NCBI RefSeq assembly: GCF_964065165.1
Contig: NZ_OZ061552.1
Location: forward strand, 1 to 40,534
Origin: Levilactobacillus yonginensis
GTDB taxonomy: Bacteria > Bacillota > Bacilli > Lactobacillales > Lactobacillaceae
Length of the DNA stretch: 40,534 nucleotides
Direction: 5' to 3'
Shown: positions 26,257-34,191 of the stretch, one piece after another
How positions within the stretch are numbered: the stretch's first letter is position 1
Layout: the number at the start of each line of letters is the position of its first letter
Made by a program: the position numbers and the translations under genes
The notes under the pieces: model-generated
Database searches by the model: none
Told to the model about the DNA's origin: nothing
What the model saw: only the letters and a program-made list of their open reading frames with translations

Positions 26257-28396
26257 AGAACTGTACTTTACCGATGGCAACAATGAGGTTAAATACCTCG
26301 ATACTACAGCCAGTTTTAACTTGGCAATTACCCAAGATGGCTCAGCATTTGACCTAACTAATGCTAAGAGCATTGATGTCAAAGTTGCCAACGATACCGG
26401 ATATGTATTCGATAAACCGATTGATATGGCTACGATTAAGCAACCATTGGCCGGATTGATTACCATGCCGGTGGATACTGAGGTCATGAATGCCTTAGTA
26501 CCCGATGATTACACCATCGAAGTTTGGGTGACCTTATCCAGCCTGATTACTCCTGGCAGTCAAGAAGGATTAACTGATGACGGTACAACCAGTGTTACTG
26601 CTACCTCATCAACTGGTACGACTACGTACAACGCCATCTTCCCAAGTGATGACCCACAAGGATTCACCATTACTGAAAATGTTATGAGTGACTCTGGTGA
26701 TGTTATCCCGGTTATGAGTTTGGATGATTTTCAACAGGAATTCGACCAGCTTAAGACTGACTTAACTAACAAAGTTTCCACATTGCAAGGGCCAAAAGGT
26801 GATACTGGACAAGGACTAGAGATTAAAGGTAAGGTTGACACTACTTCCCAGCTTCCAAAAACAGCTAGTGAAGGCGATGGTTACTTAGTTGGTGAAGAAC
26901 TGTATGTCTGGACTAATGGTGCATGGAAAGATTGCGGATCATTACAAGGGCCTCAAGGTATTAAAGGAAATACTGGCACAGGTGTTTCTTCAACTACAAT
27001 TCAATATCAAATTTCAAGTAGTGCAACTACTGCTCCAACAGGGATTTGGTCAGATAACATCATTGCTACAACGAATGCAAACCCTAATTTGTGGATGAAA
27101 GCTACTTTAAACTATACTGATGACACAACAAAAGACTTTTACCTTGTTTCACAAAAAGGTGATAAAGGCGATATTGGCAAAACAGGACCTCGTGGACCAA
27201 TTGGCCCACAAGGTCCTGTTGGTTCTGGGTTAGTTGTTAAAGGCACAGTCAAGGAGGCTTCACAACTTCCAAAGACTGGAAATCAAGAAGGTTACTGCTA
27301 CTTTGTTGGTACAGATTTATATGTTTGGGATTCTGGAGCATGGAAAAACTGTGGAAGTGTAAGCCCAAACTTAAGCAACTACGTTACCGTTACTGATTTA
27401 AACAATGGATTGAGTACAAAAGTTACTGATAACAAAAATGGCACTGAACAACTTAATGGAGTTCAGGTACAGCCGTTCAATAAGTTATCAGATACTATTG
27501 GTGGACGTAATTTATTAATTGGTTCTACTGATAATATTGTTCATTATGATTCAGTGGCTGGATACACTATTTGGAAATCTTCTATTACTCAATTTAATGT
27601 TGGCGATACATTAAATGTAAGTGCCGATATAACTTCAAATGCTGGAAACACTGTCTTAAAAGTGTTTTTATTATCATCTGCAGAAATTCAAATAGGTTAT
27701 TTAAGCTATTCTGTATCAGAAGGACAAACTGCTCATGCGTTCGTCTCAAAAACTATTCCTACTGGAACAACTAATATTTTAGTTCAAATTGACAATGGAA
27801 ATACCCCTGGAATAGCAAATGTTTGCGCAATAAATCATCAATTTGCAAACACGGGTTCAATAGCCACTGATTGGACTCCAGCTCCAGAAGATAAGGTTAA
27901 CGTCACCGATATGCGTAAACCAGCTAGCGATGTAGCGGGAATTGAAGAAGTTAACGCCAAACAAGATAAAATTGGTTACACACCTGCTGACGATAGCAAA
28001 GTAGTTCATAGTACTGGTACAGAAGAGATTGCTGGTCAAAAAACTTTTGACGTTGCACCAATTGACAAGACAACCGGCAATCCATATATCACTAAAGATG
28101 GTGTTCCAGCAGTTCCATCAACACTTGCAGATACGACTAAGGATGCCAATTTTACAGGAAAACTTCAAAAGTCTGGTATTGACGTGGCAACCACAACGGA
28201 TGTTACAAATGCTGTTAGTGGCGCAACGTCTCAAGTTGCCCACCTATCTGGTACAAATAACTTTACAGGGTCTATTCAACATAATGGAAATTCTGTAGGG
28301 GCTCATATACAAGCATCTAAAAATGATGAAAATAGTGCTATTAGTGACTCAGCTACGGGTAATTCTGATGATATTTATTATTGGTTGGAGAGTTAG
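26249..28396 (+). CDS. BppU-like baseplate upper protein with collagen-like segments
   Basis: A 715-residue protein. GTG 26249 has AGGAGG 8 nt upstream; the earlier GTG 26243 is only 2 nt from it and is rejected. Residues 1-170 match the BppU N-terminal domain (TASFNLAITQDGSAFDLTNAKSIDVKV). Three collagen-like Gly-X-Y stretches follow (GPKGDTGQG; GPQGIKGNTG; GDKGDIGKTGPRGPIGPQG). Two copies of a roughly 45-residue module with GYLVGEELYVWTNGAWKDCG and YFVGTDLYVWDSGAWKNCG lie between, likely carbohydrate-binding. The C-terminal half has a jelly-roll-like domain and shaft repeats. It should carry receptor-binding subunits. Confidence 0.85.
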   Translation: MSKELYFTDGNNEVKYLDTTASFNLAITQDGSAFDLTNAKSIDVKVANDTGYVFDKPIDMATIKQPLAGLITMPVDTEVMNALVPDDYTIEVWVTLSSLITPGSQEGLTDDGTTSVTATSSTGTTTYNAIFPSDDPQGFTITENVMSDSGDVIPVMSLDDFQQEFDQLKTDLTNKVSTLQGPKGDTGQGLEIKGKVDTTSQLPKTASEGDGYLVGEELYVWTNGAWKDCGSLQGPQGIKGNTGTGVSSTTIQYQISSSATTAPTGIWSDNIIATTNANPNLWMKATLNYTDDTTKDFYLVSQKGDKGDIGKTGPRGPIGPQGPVGSGLVVKGTVKEASQLPKTGNQEGYCYFVGTDLYVWDSGAWKNCGSVSPNLSNYVTVTDLNNGLSTKVTDNKNGTEQLNGVQVQPFNKLSDTIGGRNLLIGSTDNIVHYDSVAGYTIWKSSITQFNVGDTLNVSADITSNAGNTVLKVFLLSSAEIQIGYLSYSVSEGQTAHAFVSKTIPTGTTNILVQIDNGNTPGIANVCAINHQFANTGSIATDWTPAPEDKVNVTDMRKPASDVAGIEEVNAKQDKIGYTPADDSKVVHSTGTEEIAGQKTFDVAPIDKTTGNPYITKDGVPAVPSTLADTTKDANFTGKLQKSGIDVATTTDVTNAVSGATSQVAHLSGTNNFTGSIQHNGNSVGAHIQASKNDENSAISDSATGNSDDIYYWLES

Positions 28397-28414
28397 TTAA
28401 GGAGATGATTAAAT

Positions 28415-29368
28415 TTGGGGTTAGCAATTAAGGGTAAAAAAGTTATTGGATTGGCACTTAATGGTAAGAAGCTCCTTGGAGAAGCTAAAAACGGTAAAGT
28501 AATCTGGAGATTTATTGATAATAAGCCTTGGAAGTTTACTGTAAACGATGTTGTGAACTCAGTAGCAGTAGATTCTAGTGGTAATGTATACGCTGGTACC
28601 GATGGTTATGCTGTGTACAAGATAAATACTAGTGGAAAGCAAGTGTGGAAGTTTACTGCAGACAATGCTGTGAAATCAGTAGCAGTAGATTCTAGTGGTA
28701 ATGTATACGCTGGTACTTACGCTGGTGATTTTAGTAATTTTGTGTATAAGCTAGATGCTAGTGGAAATCAAGTGTGGAAGTTTACTGCAGTCAATGTTGT
28801 GACCTCAGTAGCAGTAGATTCCAGTGGTAACGTTTACGTTGGTACCGATGCTAGTTCTATATACAAGTTAGGTGCTAGTGGAAATCAAGTGTGGACGTTC
28901 ACTGCAGACAATACTGTGAACTCAGTAGCAGTAGATTCTAGTGGTAATGTATACGCTGGTACTAATAATAAGTCTGTGTACAAGCTAGATTCTAGTGGAA
29001 AGCAAGTGTGGCAGTTTACTGCAGATAGTCTTGTGTTCTCAGTAGCAGTAGATTCCAGTGGTAATGTATACGCTGGTACTAGTAATAAGTCTGTGTACAA
29101 GCTAGATGCTAGTGGAAATCAAGTGTGGAAGTTTACTGCAGATAGTCTTGTGTACTCAGTAGCAGTAGATTCTAGTGGTAATGTATACGCTGGTACTAAT
29201 AATAAGTCTGTGTACAAGCTAGATTCTAGTGGAAAGCAAGTGTGGAAGTTTACTGCAGATTATATTGTGTACTCAGTAGCAGTAGATTCCAGTTGTAATG
29301 TATACGCTGGTACTTATAGTAAGTCTGTGTACAAGCTAACACCAGATGGTTCTAATACAACAACGTAG
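28415..29368 (+). CDS. Seven-bladed beta-propeller fibre protein, likely receptor binding
   Basis: A 317-residue protein from TTG 28415 with AAGGAG about 10 nt upstream; the ATG at 28406 meets a stop after 8 codons. The first 37 residues have short GKKVIGLALNGKKL repeats as in fibre-attachment tips. Then come seven copies of a roughly 39-residue blade, consensus VWKFTADxxVxSVAVDSSGN plus VYAGTxxKSVYKLDxSGxQ. Seven blades would close a propeller of the PQQ/SBBP type. It follows BppU and precedes the lysis genes, the usual site for receptor-binding proteins. Ligand is unknown. Confidence 0.8.
   Translation: MGLAIKGKKVIGLALNGKKLLGEAKNGKVIWRFIDNKPWKFTVNDVVNSVAVDSSGNVYAGTDGYAVYKINTSGKQVWKFTADNAVKSVAVDSSGNVYAGTYAGDFSNFVYKLDASGNQVWKFTAVNVVTSVAVDSSGNVYVGTDASSIYKLGASGNQVWTFTADNTVNSVAVDSSGNVYAGTNNKSVYKLDSSGKQVWQFTADSLVFSVAVDSSGNVYAGTSNKSVYKLDASGNQVWKFTADSLVYSVAVDSSGNVYAGTNNKSVYKLDSSGKQVWKFTADYIVYSVAVDSSCNVYAGTYSKSVYKLTPDGSNTTT
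28526..29343 (+). repeat. Seven tandem DNA repeats, unit about 117 bp, inside the beta-propeller gene
   Basis: Units begin at 28526, 28643 and then about every 117-129 bp. Several stretches are identical at DNA level, for example TCAGTAGCAGTAGATTC and GGTAATGTATACGCTGG in almost every unit. The second unit is longer by four codons. Such high DNA identity suggests recent expansion or gene conversion, so copy number may vary between relatives. Confidence 0.9.
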
Positions 29369-29393
29369 AATAAGGTATATAACCGATATAGGG

Positions 29394-29486
29394 TTGAAAA
29401 CTACAAGGTTTACTAAGGGAAGCTTTTCAGGGTCAAGTGGAGTACATTCGGACTTAGTCAGTACAGGTAGTATTACAGCTTACTAA
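29394..29486 (+). pseudogene. Orphan frame resembling a fibre C-terminus
   Basis: In the gap after the propeller gene, the +1 frame reads LKTTRFTKGSFSGSSGVHSD then LVSTGSITAY and stops at 29484-29486. It has a TTG but no ribosome binding site. The Ser/Gly/Thr-rich text looks like the end of a fibre protein. It may be the tail of a previous receptor-binding gene left behind after a module swap, or a frame-shifted end of the propeller gene. Weakly supported. Confidence 0.3.
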
Positions 29487-29507
29487 TAAAAAAGGAGATA
29501 ATAAATA

Positions 29508-29888
29508 ATGTTTATTTATATAACTTATGATACAGACGGTTTCATTACAGCTTACCAGAATACTGAAGTAGACGGGTTTACTAAGGTGTTCATTCTTGAT
29601 TCGTGGATTACTCAGTTTGCTCAGCATTCCGACAAATTCCGGTACGATACTGATAAAAAGGTTATACTCAATCCGGGTAACTTGCCAGACTTATCCCTTG
29701 ATGAGTTGAATACCAAGTACGCCGGTGTGTTGGAAACTAGTCAGCAAGCGGTACAGTCGGCAACGGCTTTAGCACAACAGCAAACGGTATCCGCAACGAG
29801 TATCAGTCAGTTACAAACTGGTATCAACCAGTTACAGAAGTCAATTACAGAACTTGCACTAAGTCAATCAGAAAAGGGGACGAAATAA
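29508..29888 (+). CDS. DUF2977 family protein
   Basis: A 126-residue protein after AAAGGAG. The N-terminus MFIYITYDTDGFITAYQNTE and the aromatic/acidic text up to residue 70 match DUF2977, found beside fibre genes in Lactobacillus phages. The rest is a Gln/Ser/Thr-rich coiled coil. It is probably a small baseplate accessory; function is not established. Confidence 0.8.
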   Translation: MFIYITYDTDGFITAYQNTEVDGFTKVFILDSWITQFAQHSDKFRYDTDKKVILNPGNLPDLSLDELNTKYAGVLETSQQAVQSATALAQQQTVSATSISQLQTGINQLQKSITELALSQSEKGTK

Positions 29889-29889
29889 T

Positions 29890-30063
29890 ATGGTTCAAAT
29901 TTATACGTGGGCATATCAAGATTGGAAGACAATTAGCAAGGAAACGTTAGCAACAGTCGTGGGATTACCAGATGGGATTACTGCTGACGATTACAAGGAT
30001 ATCACCGGCGAAGCGTATGTAGCACCAACAACTCAAGCAACGACCACAAGCACCACTAACTAG
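29890..30063 (+). CDS. XkdX family protein
   Basis: A 57-residue frame directly after the DUF2977 gene. The pattern IYTWAYQDWKTISKETLATV plus GITADDYKDITGEAYV is that of XkdX proteins, small phage proteins located between baseplate and holin genes. The C-terminus is Thr-rich. The ribosome binding site AAAGGGGACG lies about 7-12 nt before ATG 29890. Confidence 0.8.
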   Translation: MVQIYTWAYQDWKTISKETLATVVGLPDGITADDYKDITGEAYVAPTTQATTTSTTN

Positions 30064-30120
30064 CTTCTACTCAGCCAGTTAGTCAGTGCTCTTAATTTGT
30101 CCAAAATTGGAGGATGAAAA

Positions 30121-30549
30121 ATGTTCAAAGAAATTACAGATGTGTTCAATTGGCTTAATAACGCGGGGGTATTCGCCTTCTTAATGGTGTTAATTCCCGC
30201 CGTGTACAAGTTGGTAAAGCCACTCTTAACTCACAAGGTACAGACTGAAAAGAATACCCACGTTAAGCAAGGACTAGAAGTTGGATTAAACTTGGCGAAT
30301 ACCATTGTTCCAGAAATGGCGGTAATGGCTAGTTTATCTCTGTCTGACCGCAAGAAGGAAGCAATCCGCTTCGTTAACTCCCAGTTGACGGCAAATGGTT
30401 TCGACTTAGACGTCCAAACTATCTCAGGGTTGGTTGAGAAGGCTTACCAAGCATACAAGGTAGCCGGTGGGGATAATCATGCCCCAGTAGTTACCCCGGC
30501 ACCAACGGAGGTCATTACCCCATCAGAAGGGACTGATAGCAATGACTAA
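30121..30549 (+). CDS. Holin, LLH family
   Basis: A 142-residue protein with one clear N-terminal membrane helix (about residues 16-33, GVFAFLMVLIPAVYKLV), an amphipathic middle and the C-terminal helix SDRKKEAIRFVNSQLTANGF typical of phi-LLH-type holins. The end is Pro/Thr-rich. GGAGGATG precedes the start, and the gene overlaps the endolysin by 8 nt. Holins of this group make the membrane lesion that lets the lysin reach the wall. Confidence 0.88.
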   Translation: MFKEITDVFNWLNNAGVFAFLMVLIPAVYKLVKPLLTHKVQTEKNTHVKQGLEVGLNLANTIVPEMAVMASLSLSDRKKEAIRFVNSQLTANGFDLDVQTISGLVEKAYQAYKVAGGDNHAPVVTPAPTEVITPSEGTDSND

Positions 30550-31366
30550 GAAAATTGTTGACCTATCCTCGTACCAAGCCGATTCCTTAGCTTACATGAA
30601 GCAACTCAAGAAGTGGGGTGCTCATGGGATTATGGTAAAGTTGACTGAAGGCACTGGTTATCTCAGTCCCAAGGCTGGTAATCAGATTGCTAATGGATTC
30701 AAAGTATTCAATACCATTGGGGTTTACCACTTCTTCCATGGACGAGGAACGGCTGAAGCTCAATACTTTCTATCATGGGTGAAGAAGATGGGATTAGATA
30801 AATCCACAGTATTAGCCATTGATGTTGAAGCACCCGATTTACCATGGAAGACAACCAGTCAGGTTAACGTATTCCTTCGGTACCTGATTAGTCATGGGTA
30901 CAAGAATGTGATTACGTACGGCTCAGGTAGCTGGTTCAATGCTGGTCGGATTAATCGGTCACAGTTAGTAGATAAAGCAATCTGGGTGGCCGCTTATGGT
31001 GTTAGTCAACCGGGAGTTAATAATGCCAACGCTTGGCAAAATACCGACAACTGGAAGGGTCACGGTGTAGATTGCAGTTATGACTTCGATGGTAAACTTT
31101 CGGGTAAGGTTACCAAGGCAACGCCTAAGAAAGCCTCATACTGGGCTGATAACGGCTTGTACGAGGTGATTACCCGTAAGGTTAATGTATATGGTAAGCC
31201 AGCCCTAGACAAGGCTAACAAGCGCCGTGTTCACTTCTCAAAGGGCAGTACCATTTACGGTAAGGCTGTCAAGTATGGCAAAGTGTGCCGAATTAAGACT
31301 GCCGTTGGGTACATCTCAGCTAATAAGGCCTATGTAAAGTTAGTCAGAAAGTCTGGTGGTAAGTAA
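30542..31366 (+). CDS. Endolysin, GH25 muramidase with C-terminal wall-binding region
   Basis: A 274-residue lysin. Residues 1-190 are a GH25 (Cellosyl-type) muramidase: IVDLSSYQ with the first catalytic Asp, MVKLTEGTGY, VYHFFHGRG, and LAIDVEAPD with the acidic pair; AAYGVSQP and CSYDFDGKL close the barrel. Residues about 200-270 are a basic beta domain (SYWADNGLYEVITRKVNVYG) like SH3-type wall-binding modules. There is no signal peptide, so release depends on the holin. The substrate is the MurNAc-GlcNAc bond. Confidence 0.93.
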   Translation: MTKKIVDLSSYQADSLAYMKQLKKWGAHGIMVKLTEGTGYLSPKAGNQIANGFKVFNTIGVYHFFHGRGTAEAQYFLSWVKKMGLDKSTVLAIDVEAPDLPWKTTSQVNVFLRYLISHGYKNVITYGSGSWFNAGRINRSQLVDKAIWVAAYGVSQPGVNNANAWQNTDNWKGHGVDCSYDFDGKLSGKVTKATPKKASYWADNGLYEVITRKVNVYGKPALDKANKRRVHFSKGSTIYGKAVKYGKVCRIKTAVGYISANKAYVKLVRKSGGK

Positions 31367-31638
31367 TGACCTTTGATCGTTGGATGGAATTAATCACCTT
31401 GGCTTTGGCTGTAGTTGCGGGTATCTATGCGGCTTTGATGGTTGCCATGAAGCCGTTTACCACACAGCTGGAAGAGATCGCTAGAAGCATGGAACATAGC
31501 AGCCAGCGAATTGAACGGCTGTTTGATTCGCAAAATACGCTGCGTGAAGATTTAATTACTAGCAGAAGCGAGCATAAAGTTATCAACGAACGCTTAGACA
31601 ATGTTGAGAATGATGTACGTGAATTGAAAAGTAAATAG
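31366..31638 (+). CDS. Membrane-anchored coiled-coil protein in the lysis cassette
   Basis: A 90-residue protein sharing one base with the endolysin stop (TAATG). It has one N-terminal membrane helix (WMELITLALAVVAGIYAALMV) and a long charged coiled coil (residues 35-90). XhlA-type lysis accessories have the same two elements in the opposite order, so this may be a second holin or lysis accessory. It is the last gene before the late terminator. Confidence 0.7.
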   Translation: MTFDRWMELITLALAVVAGIYAALMVAMKPFTTQLEEIARSMEHSSQRIERLFDSQNTLREDLITSRSEHKVINERLDNVENDVRELKSK

Positions 31639-31681
31639 TGCTAGGATCAAATTAATCCTACAAAATTGGCATAACCAAAAG

Positions 31682-31717
31682 GCCACTCATCTCATCACGA
31701 GGTGGGTGGCTTTTTTT
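31682..31717 (+). terminator. Strong terminator at end of late region
   Basis: GCCACTCATCTC pairs with GAGGTGGGTGGC (12 bp, two GU pairs) with a 5-nt loop and is followed by seven T. It separates the rightward late genes from the leftward par locus. Confidence 0.92.
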
Positions 31718-31775
31718 GTGTGCATTCTGCTTCATTTAAACGGACAAGTATACGTCTAAAAGCTGAACGTGTTGT

Positions 31776-32135
31776 CTATGGGTGCTTTGAACTACGGTTT
31801 TGGTATGTCTTCATATACATTTCGAACATTATTTTTTGCTCATTTGATAATTCACGCTCAGCTTTGTCCAACAGTGCTGATATAAGATCATCTTGAGTAA
31901 TATATCCTAACGAATTTTGAATGGAGTTAATTCTATTTACATTATTTTTTTGAAGTCTAACAGTTCCATACTTTTTGTTTTTTCGAGGGCGACCAACGGG
32001 ATTCTTATTCGTTTCATTTTTTTCCATATCTTTTATATCAAATGTTTTACTAGGACGAGATATGACAGTTTCTTCTACTGGTTTGGTTTGCTTTAATTGC
32101 TTTCTATCTTGCTTTTTGAATTCCATTTTAGCCAT
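31776..32135 (-). CDS. Small partition/replication-associated DNA-binding protein (ParB-like, DUF5388-like)
   Basis: A 119-residue protein encoded 2 nt after the ParA stop. The first 60 residues are basic and disordered (MAKMEFKKQDRKQLKQTKP, then NPVGRPRKNKKYGTVRL). Residues 60-110 look like a ribbon-helix-helix fold: YGTVRLQKNNVNRINSIQNS, then ITQDDLISALLDKAEREL. This layout is that of small centromere-binding partners of plasmid ParA proteins and of DUF5388 plasmid proteins of Lactobacillales. It should bind the repeat array upstream of parA and may autoregulate the operon. GGGGG is the ribosome binding site. Confidence 0.8.
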   Translation of the reverse strand: MAKMEFKKQDRKQLKQTKPVEETVISRPSKTFDIKDMEKNETNKNPVGRPRKNKKYGTVRLQKNNVNRINSIQNSLGYITQDDLISALLDKAERELSNEQKIMFEMYMKTYQNRSSKHP

Positions 32136-32137
32136 TT

Positions 32138-32974
32138 CTATTTGCCCCCAGTCCGAGCAATAATTTCTTCCGTTAATTTGCCGTACAATGCGTGTAGCCT
32201 TATATCGTGGAAGTCGTTTACACTAGTTAGCCCTTTTTCTGATATTCCTTTTCTATCGTAGCGCTTCAACCTTTCCATATGGTGCATGATGTTTTCAAAA
32301 ATCATATCTTTGCCAAAAGTTTCTCTAGCATCTTTTATGATTTGATTGTCAATTCCGGAATTGTTTTTTAGCAGGACTGGCAAGATCCCAGCAATATCGA
32401 AGTCTATAGCTGTGTGATTGTTGTAGAATTCTTGAAGATATTCCCAAAATGCTTCTGCACCGTCTAATGATCTTTGCTGAGTCTGAAGAACAATAATAAC
32501 ATAATCTGTATCGTATAAAGCAGTGTCTGTAAATATTGATAGTGTAGGCGGAACATCAAAAATAATGTAATCAAATTTATTTTCTACTTCAGATAGAAGA
32601 TTACCGAAATATGACATTCTTTTTTCTTTATAGTTTGGCACGTTAGGCATAAATTTCATTTCCAAGAAATCCGGGTAGCTAACGAAGTCTTTGTAAGAAG
32701 GCAATAAGTACAGGTTATTCATTATCTCAACGATGGCATCGGGTAGTTTTTCTTCTTGAATTGCAACCATCATAGTTTTATCAATCTTTAATTCAGAGTT
32801 ATGCTGCAATCCATATGTTCTTCTCAATAGTTGAGTGGAGTTTGATTGAGGATCTAAGTCACATACAAGTGTTTTATACCCTTTCTTTGCTAATTCATAG
32901 GCAGTCATCACGGAATTGGTTGTCTTGCCTACACCGCCCTTAAAATTTCCGAATAATATTTTCTTAGTCAACAT
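32138..32974 (-). CDS. parA: ParA-type plasmid partition ATPase
   Basis: A 278-residue Walker-type ATPase. The deviant Walker A is FKGGVGKTTNS near residues 11-21; CDLDPQSNST is the A' motif near residues 40-49; YIIFDVPPTLS is Walker B; VIIVLQTQQRSLDG follows. It lacks an N-terminal DNA-binding extension, as in type Ib ParA. AGGAGGGG precedes the ATG. ParA with a small DNA-binding partner and upstream repeats moves low-copy replicons to daughter cells. Here the cassette occupies the place normally held by an integrase, which points to plasmid-style lysogeny. Confidence 0.95.
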   Translation of the reverse strand: MLTKKILFGNFKGGVGKTTNSVMTAYELAKKGYKTLVCDLDPQSNSTQLLRRTYGLQHNSELKIDKTMMVAIQEEKLPDAIVEIMNNLYLLPSYKDFVSYPDFLEMKFMPNVPNYKEKRMSYFGNLLSEVENKFDYIIFDVPPTLSIFTDTALYDTDYVIIVLQTQQRSLDGAEAFWEYLQEFYNNHTAIDFDIAGILPVLLKNNSGIDNQIIKDARETFGKDMIFENIMHHMERLKRYDRKGISEKGLTSVNDFHDIRLHALYGKLTEEIIARTGGK

Positions 32975-33039
32975 GTCCCCTCCTTACTACAAAAAATATT
33001 ACCACATATTTGTTTTGATTTGTGTGTTTATTTAAATTT

Positions 33040-33240
33040 ACTATTTGTATATCTGAATATTTGACTATTTGTGTATTTGAATATTTGAATATTTGTATTC
33101 AGATATTCAAATAAGACGACCGCGTTGTTATTGATATACCAGTACATATTTTTTTACTATCCGTATATTTGAATATCATACTAAATGTATATTTTACTAT
33201 TAGGATATTCGTATAAATTACTATTTGAATATTAGTATAC
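33040..33240. repeat. AT-rich repeat array upstream of parA, candidate centromere (parS)
   Basis: Five imperfect copies of a 21-bp unit, consensus ACTATTTGTATATTTGAATAT, begin at 33040, 33064, 33156, 33196 and 33220. Extra TATTTGAATAT words lie between the second and third. The array is directly upstream of the leftward parA-parB genes, where centromeres of type Ib systems lie. Binding by the 119-residue partner is inferred. The repeats could also act as iterons for replication. Confidence 0.65.
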
Positions 33241-33306
33241 AAAAACTAATTTCACCTTTATTTTCTTGCTAAGGTGGGGTATTATTAAAAATATAAAATA
33301 GAACAT

Positions 33307-33335
33307 AAAAAAACACCCACCGACAGGCATCGGTG
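33307..33335 (-). terminator. Reverse-strand terminator upstream of par locus
   Basis: Seven A (33307-33313) are followed, after four bases, by CACCGA / TCGGTG (33318-33323 and 33330-33335). On the minus strand this is a hairpin and U-tract. It would keep leftward transcripts out of the par region. Confidence 0.5.
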
Positions 33336-33603
33336 AGCGCCACAAAGATAAAATTAATTTAGTTATTATTATATCATGGCCGGTGCGATTTTTAAAGCCC
33401 TAGGGGACAAGCTGGGGTCTAAATCCAAGGGGACACGTTTGCCAGTGCGACTTCAATAAGTCTGGCTATACCACAACAAGGTCATCTGTACGGCTGGGTG
33501 GTGAATGGTGAGCGCGACCATTAACGGCGCGGGTGGTAAAACGAAGCTTCGGCTTGGTGCCACTGATTAGTTGGTGATCGAACAAAAATAAATACGTATC
33601 ATC

Positions 33604-33625
33604 AACGCCTTCTAGGGCGTTTTTT
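33604..33625 (+). terminator. Intrinsic terminator
   Basis: AACGCC / GGCGTT (6 bp, 6-nt loop) is followed by a run of six T. It marks the end of an unknown rightward transcript, possibly a small RNA from 33380-33600. Confidence 0.65.
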
Positions 33626-33737
33626 AGTAGGCTAAACCGAAAACGTAGGTTTATAATGAGTGGTGGTAGCAATACCGCAATTGTACAGACAAGCGACGGG
33701 CGTTAACGACCGACGAACTAAGGGGAAACTTTTAGTA

Positions 33738-33795
33738 GTAGAATTGTACTCTGGTTCAGTTATTCCAAATAGCTGATTCCAGGGAACAATTCTGC
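33738..33795. repeat. Long imperfect inverted repeat (58 nt)
   Basis: Three stacked stems: GTAGAATTGT with ACAATTCTGC (10 bp, one GU), then CTCTGG with CCAGGG (6 bp), then TCAGTTAT with ATAGCTGA (8 bp) around a 5-nt loop. There is no T-run, so it is not an ordinary terminator. Candidate roles are replication or conversion signal, recombination site, or a structured RNA. Confidence 0.7.
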
Positions 33796-33885
33796 GCTCA
33801 AAACGTCACTCCCTCTAAACTGAAGGGTAACCCATAACCCGTCAAGTCAAATTCAAAAGAAAGTTCAAAAATACGGAGAATATTG

Positions 33886-34056
33886 ATGAATGGTACAGGC
33901 GTAATCCCAAGAAATTTCACAAAGTACAGTTCCCCAGTTAAAGCCAATCTAAGACCTATACCAATTGGTTATCAGAAATTTTCACAAACGAGAAATAACG
34001 GATCGTTGTTTTATCAGGGCGAATGGTGGCTACTTGGTATAATCGTGATTATGTAA
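33886..34056 (+). CDS. Hypothetical protein, 56 aa
   Basis: ATG 33886 has CGGAGA about 8-9 nt upstream and opens a 56-codon frame. The product has a basic polar N-terminus (MNGTGVIPRNFTKYSS) and a short hydrophobic end (WWLLGIIVIM). I do not recognise it. It is the only plausible rightward frame between the par locus and the S-layer gene. It may be a remnant. Confidence 0.4.
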   Translation: MNGTGVIPRNFTKYSSPVKANLRPIPIGYQKFSQTRNNGSLFYQGEWWLLGIIVIM

Positions 34057-34191
34057 AGTAGAAATTGGTATAGCTAATTGTATTATCAGCCATAGCATGT
34101 TAAGCAATGAGATGATGGTAAGTGTTATTAGGTTTGCTTGTTCTCTACTACTGTTAGTAACTTAATGGAAACGTTCTTCTTTCTATTCTTA

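Larger units (their letters stand above)
33336..33885 (+). other. Non-coding region between par repeats and the cargo region
   Basis: No convincing gene is seen in these 550 bases. They contain a plus-strand terminator (33604-33625) and a long hairpin (33738-33795). The stretch 33380-33600 is rich in short self-complementary pieces and ends at that terminator, so it may be a small RNA, for instance a copy-control RNA; no good promoter is visible. Confidence 0.4.

Noticed and set aside
28526..29343. CRISPR-like array
   Set aside because: Repeats are in-frame coding units of about 117 bp without unique spacers.
31702..31896. Rightward ORF after the late terminator
   Set aside because: It overlaps the terminator and is the antisense shadow of the ParB-like gene; no ribosome binding site.
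33466..33672. Leftward 68-codon ORF in the non-coding region
   Set aside because: No ribosome binding site, composition unlike the other genes, and it crosses a terminator hairpin on the other strand.
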